Part shown: positions 6,247 through 6,386 of the stretch, piece by piece
Layout of the letters: each line of letters opens with the position of its first letter
Position numbering within the stretch: the first letter of the stretch is position 1
Assembly: GCA_964530215.1 (NCBI GenBank)
Contig: CAZHAJ010000109.1
Coordinates: forward strand, 1-6,386
DNA: 6,386 nt
Direction of reading: 5' to 3'
Source of the DNA: JAAXTT01 sp964530215
Lineage (GTDB): Bacteria > Bacillota > Desulfotomaculia > Desulfotomaculales > Desulfocucumaceae
The notes under the pieces: generated by a model
Databases searched by the model: none
Told to the model about the DNA's origin: nothing
What the model saw: the letters and a program-made list of their open reading frames with translations, nothing else
Made by a program: the position numbers and the translations under genes

Positions 6247-6305
6247 GTATCCACCACTTTCTAAAGGTGACCAATCTTATGAAAATTTGTTTTAATAACC
6301 ATTAT

Positions 6306-6386
6306 TTAAAAAAGTTTATAAACATACATAACCTTCTCGAACAGAGTTCTCAATTGGTAAATAACCCATTCCATAAACACTCTAAC
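6306..6386 (-). CDS. spoIIIAC: Probable SpoIIIAC, C-terminal fragment (26 codons plus stop, cut by window edge)
   Basis: The minus-strand frame entering from the window edge is open for 26 codons and stops at TAA (6308-6306). Its end LFEKVMYVYKLF resembles the C termini of SpoIIIAC proteins, which close with an LF-x-x-[IV]-x-x-V[FY]-type amphipathic segment. SpoIIIAC (about 65 residues, two membrane segments) always precedes spoIIIAD in this operon. Position and tail pattern therefore agree, but the fragment is too short for proof. The other two minus frames hit stop codons early in this stretch. Confidence 0.7.
   Translation of the reverse strand, partial: VRVFMEWVIYQLRTLFEKVMYVYKLF

Noticed and set aside
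3851..6295. Plus-strand open frames opposite the spoIIIA genes (such as 3851-4033, 3975-4193, 4194-4442, 4937-5296, 5495-5758, 5780-6013, 6104-6295)
   Set aside because: Each overlaps a well-supported spoIIIA gene on the other strand; they are shadows of those genes' codon composition.
1..6386. CRISPR arrays, insertion sequences, tRNA or rRNA genes, riboswitches, phage elements
   Set aside because: No direct repeat series, transposase, terminal inverted repeats or RNA-gene signatures were seen; the window is compact core-genome DNA.

Overview
All genes read on the minus strand, so transcription runs from high to low coordinates. The window joins the distal part of a spoIIIA sporulation operon to a biotin-dependent carboxylase operon. 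A complete SpoIIIAD-AE-AF-AG-AH series, AT-rich intergenic DNA, purine-rich Shine-Dalgarno sites and the spoIIIA / accB-accC gene order (also found in Bacillus subtilis) point to an endospore-forming, low-GC Firmicute. The pyruvate-carboxylase-type carboxyltransferase next to accB-accC suggests an anaerobic clostridial lineage, perhaps Peptococcaceae-like; this assignment is inferred from gene content and recalled family resemblance, without a database search.

Layout in transcription order. (1) 6306-6386: the C-terminal end of a protein that fits SpoIIIAC. (2) 5860-6246 spoIIIAD, 4687-5850 spoIIIAE, 4068-4670 spoIIIAF (start moved to an internal GTG), 3406-4041 spoIIIAG and 2773-3363 spoIIIAH. 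Together they encode most of the mother-cell part of the SpoIIIA-SpoIIQ channel between mother cell and forespore. (3) 2584-2772: a 189-bp intergenic region with a 12-bp intrinsic terminator closing the spoIIIA operon, then a consensus -10 box that may start the next one. (4) 688-2583: a 631-residue reading frame starting at TTG that joins a pyruvate/oxaloacetate carboxyltransferase domain to an entire AccB-type biotin carboxyl carrier protein. (5) 1-678: the first 226 codons of accC (biotin carboxylase), running off the window.

The carboxylase genes make a coherent set: AccC carboxylates biotin on the carrier, the carrier moves the carboxyl group, and the carboxyltransferase passes it to (or takes it from) a 2-oxo acid, most likely pyruvate giving oxaloacetate. 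The carrier has the thumb segment typical of acetyl-CoA carboxylase BCCPs, so it may also serve fatty-acid synthesis.

The most notable spot is the junction in the fused gene (about 1168-1230). The AccB part keeps its own ATG with a near-ideal Shine-Dalgarno site. Just upstream lies an in-frame A AAA AAC heptamer, and the -1 frame after it runs straight into three consecutive TAA codons. This looks like two ancestrally separate genes, pycB and accB, joined by loss of one A in a homopolymer. It could be a real fusion, a sequencing error, or a site where slippage yields both fused and separate products.
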